Shown: positions 8,175 to 8,687 of the stretch, piece after piece
Layout of the letters: every line of letters starts with the position of its first letter
Numbering within the stretch: the stretch's first letter is position 1
NCBI GenBank assembly: GCA_001801285.1
Contig: MGXG01000050.1
Location: 1 to 8,687, forward strand
Reading direction: 5' to 3'
Length of the DNA stretch: 8,687 bases
From: Gammaproteobacteria bacterium GWE2_37_16
GTDB lineage: Bacteria; Pseudomonadota; Gammaproteobacteria; UBA9339
The notes under the pieces: generated by a model
The model's database searches: none
What the model saw: the letters and a program-made list of their open reading frames with translations, nothing else
Told to the model about the DNA's origin: nothing
Program-made: the position numbers and the translations under genes

Positions 8175-8199
8175 TCTATAAAAAATACTGTATTGTCAA
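8175..8199 (-). promoter_or_regulatory. Candidate promoter of the permease gene with an overlapping palindrome
   Basis: On the minus strand a perfect TTGACA (8194-8199) precedes TATAGA (8175-8180) by 13 bases, shorter than the preferred 16-18. TAGAAA with a 15-base gap is the alternative -10. Between the boxes lies AATACAGTATT (8184-8194), an inverted repeat with 5-bp arms around one base that could be an operator. The -35 box is convincing; the -10 choice is not. Confidence 0.35.
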
Positions 8200-8271
8200 G
8201 TTTGGTTGAATGTTTTAAGCTGAGTGGGGGTATTTCCCTGCGCTATGGTTTTTTAACAAGTAATATGATTT

Positions 8272-8294
8272 TTAGCCGCGGGCTTTAGTCTGTG
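8272..8294 (+). repeat. REP-like palindrome unit B1
   Basis: Same unit as A1 with T at the first base and C-to-T changes in the right arm: CGCGGGCT pairs with AGTCTGTG. On a plus-strand RNA every changed pair is a G-U wobble, so an 8-pair stem remains. Confidence 0.65.
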
Positions 8295-8315
8295 CATGGT
8301 GTTTTAATGATTCCC

Positions 8316-8338
8316 GTAGTCGCGGGCTTTAGCCTGCG
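8316..8338 (+). repeat. REP-like palindrome unit B2
   Basis: GTAGTCGCGGGC head and CGCGGGCT/AGCCTGCG arms around TT; one arm position is a G-U pair on the plus-strand RNA. Direct repeat of B1 after a 21-bp gap. Confidence 0.75.
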
Positions 8339-8444
8339 CTAAAATATGTGTTAAATCATATACGTTATTCTTGTAATTTGCCCATGGTTTTTGAGAGGTT
8401 ACAAATATAGAGGTTAACTCTATTATTTTTCACCAATTTTGAAA

Positions 8445-8467
8445 CGCAGGTTAAAACCCGCGGCTAC
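8445..8467 (-). repeat. REP-like palindrome unit B3
   Basis: Inverted unit, CGCAGGTT/AACCCGCG around AA, ending GGCTAC. Relative to A2 the inner arm pairs changed together (GGCT/AGCC to GGTT/AACC), keeping the stem. One A-C mismatch becomes G-U on the minus-strand RNA. Confidence 0.7.
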
Positions 8468-8496
8468 GGGTTTGTGGTTGTGTAATTGTTTAAATG

Positions 8497-8519
8497 CGCA
8501 GGTTAAAACCTGTGGTTAT
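8497..8519 (-). repeat. REP-like palindrome unit B4
   Basis: Inverted unit, CGCAGGTT/AACCTGTG around AA, ending GGTTAT. It has the same paired inner changes as B3 and is a direct repeat of it after 29 bp. Confidence 0.7.
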
Positions 8520-8648
8520 CGTCTGTGGCTACGGAATCATAATTTAAATATTCGATTTTCTCATGGGTTACCAAATATTTTTGAATTTTGGAAATAACCA
8601 TTTGTTTTTAAAAGCAATTTATTTTACATATCTTTTGTGTAAGGCAAT

Positions 8649-8687
8649 ATGTCAAAAAATAAAACTATCTTTAGTTGTCAAAAATGT
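8649..8687 (+). CDS. radA: RadA/Sms DNA repair ATPase, N-terminal fragment cut by the window edge
   Basis: Only 13 codons are present, reading MSKNKTIFSCQKC, open to the right edge. This matches the start of RadA (Sms): a short Lys-rich leader, then an aromatic residue and the first CxxC of its four-Cys zinc finger (Cys10 and Cys13 here). RadA is a RecA-related ATPase that promotes branch migration in recombinational repair. The start is supported by TAAGG at 8640-8644, four bases before the ATG. The gene is divergent from the permease. A short N-terminus limits certainty, but few other families begin this way at this spacing. Confidence 0.75.
   Translation, partial: MSKNKTIFSCQKC

Larger units (their letters stand above)
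8272..8535. repeat. Palindromic mosaic repeat, element B (expanded copy of element A)
   Basis: About 264 bp between the divergent permease and radA genes, carrying four 23-bp palindrome units: two in one orientation (8272-8294, 8316-8338), then two inverted (8445-8467, 8497-8519), plus a partial fifth (TGTGGCTAC, 8525-8533). It shares element A's interior segments, but the palindromes on each side are duplicated. The second unit begins exactly where the shared 25-bp segment ends (GTA at 8316-8318). No ORF lies inside. With the promoter region and the radA leader it accounts for most of the gene-free stretch 8133-8648. Confidence 0.75.

Overview
The window reads as chromosomal DNA from an AT-rich gammaproteobacterium. 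The hydroxy/aromatic amino acid permease, the start of radA and a possible secreted effector beside them are compatible with a host-associated Legionellales-type bacterium (Legionella/Coxiella/Aquicella-like). This placement is inferred from protein resemblance only; there is no rRNA and no secretion apparatus gene here.

Layout from left to right. Positions 1-4999 (+) hold a very large open frame of about 1,660 residues, probably continuing off the left edge. It is a soluble, mostly helical, charged protein with Gly- and Ser/Ala-rich linkers that I do not recognise. Its stop codon overlaps the first possible start of a small helical protein (to 5466, +), also unrecognised, so the two probably form one transcription unit. 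Positions 5467-5636 are a convergent intergenic region carrying a palindromic repeat element (element A). Positions 5637-6743 (-) encode a 368-residue protein with an OTU-like cysteine protease signature near its N-terminus and an acidic patch followed by a Ser/Pro tail at its C-terminus: a candidate translocated deubiquitinase-type effector. Positions 6924-8132 (-) encode a tryptophan/tyrosine permease-family transporter. Positions 8133-8648 are a divergent intergenic region with a candidate permease promoter, a second and longer copy of the repeat element (element B) and the leader of radA. The radA gene (+) begins at 8649 and is cut off by the right edge after 13 codons.

How it fits together. 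radA and the permease are ordinary chromosomal genes. The giant protein, its small downstream partner and the OTU-like protein look accessory and could be effector-class genes. Elements A and B are related well beyond their palindromes: interior segments match at 31/37 and 21/25 positions. They bracket the OTU-like gene and the permease. The most interesting leads are the OTU-like protein, the unrecognised giant/small gene pair, and the mosaic palindromic element family.
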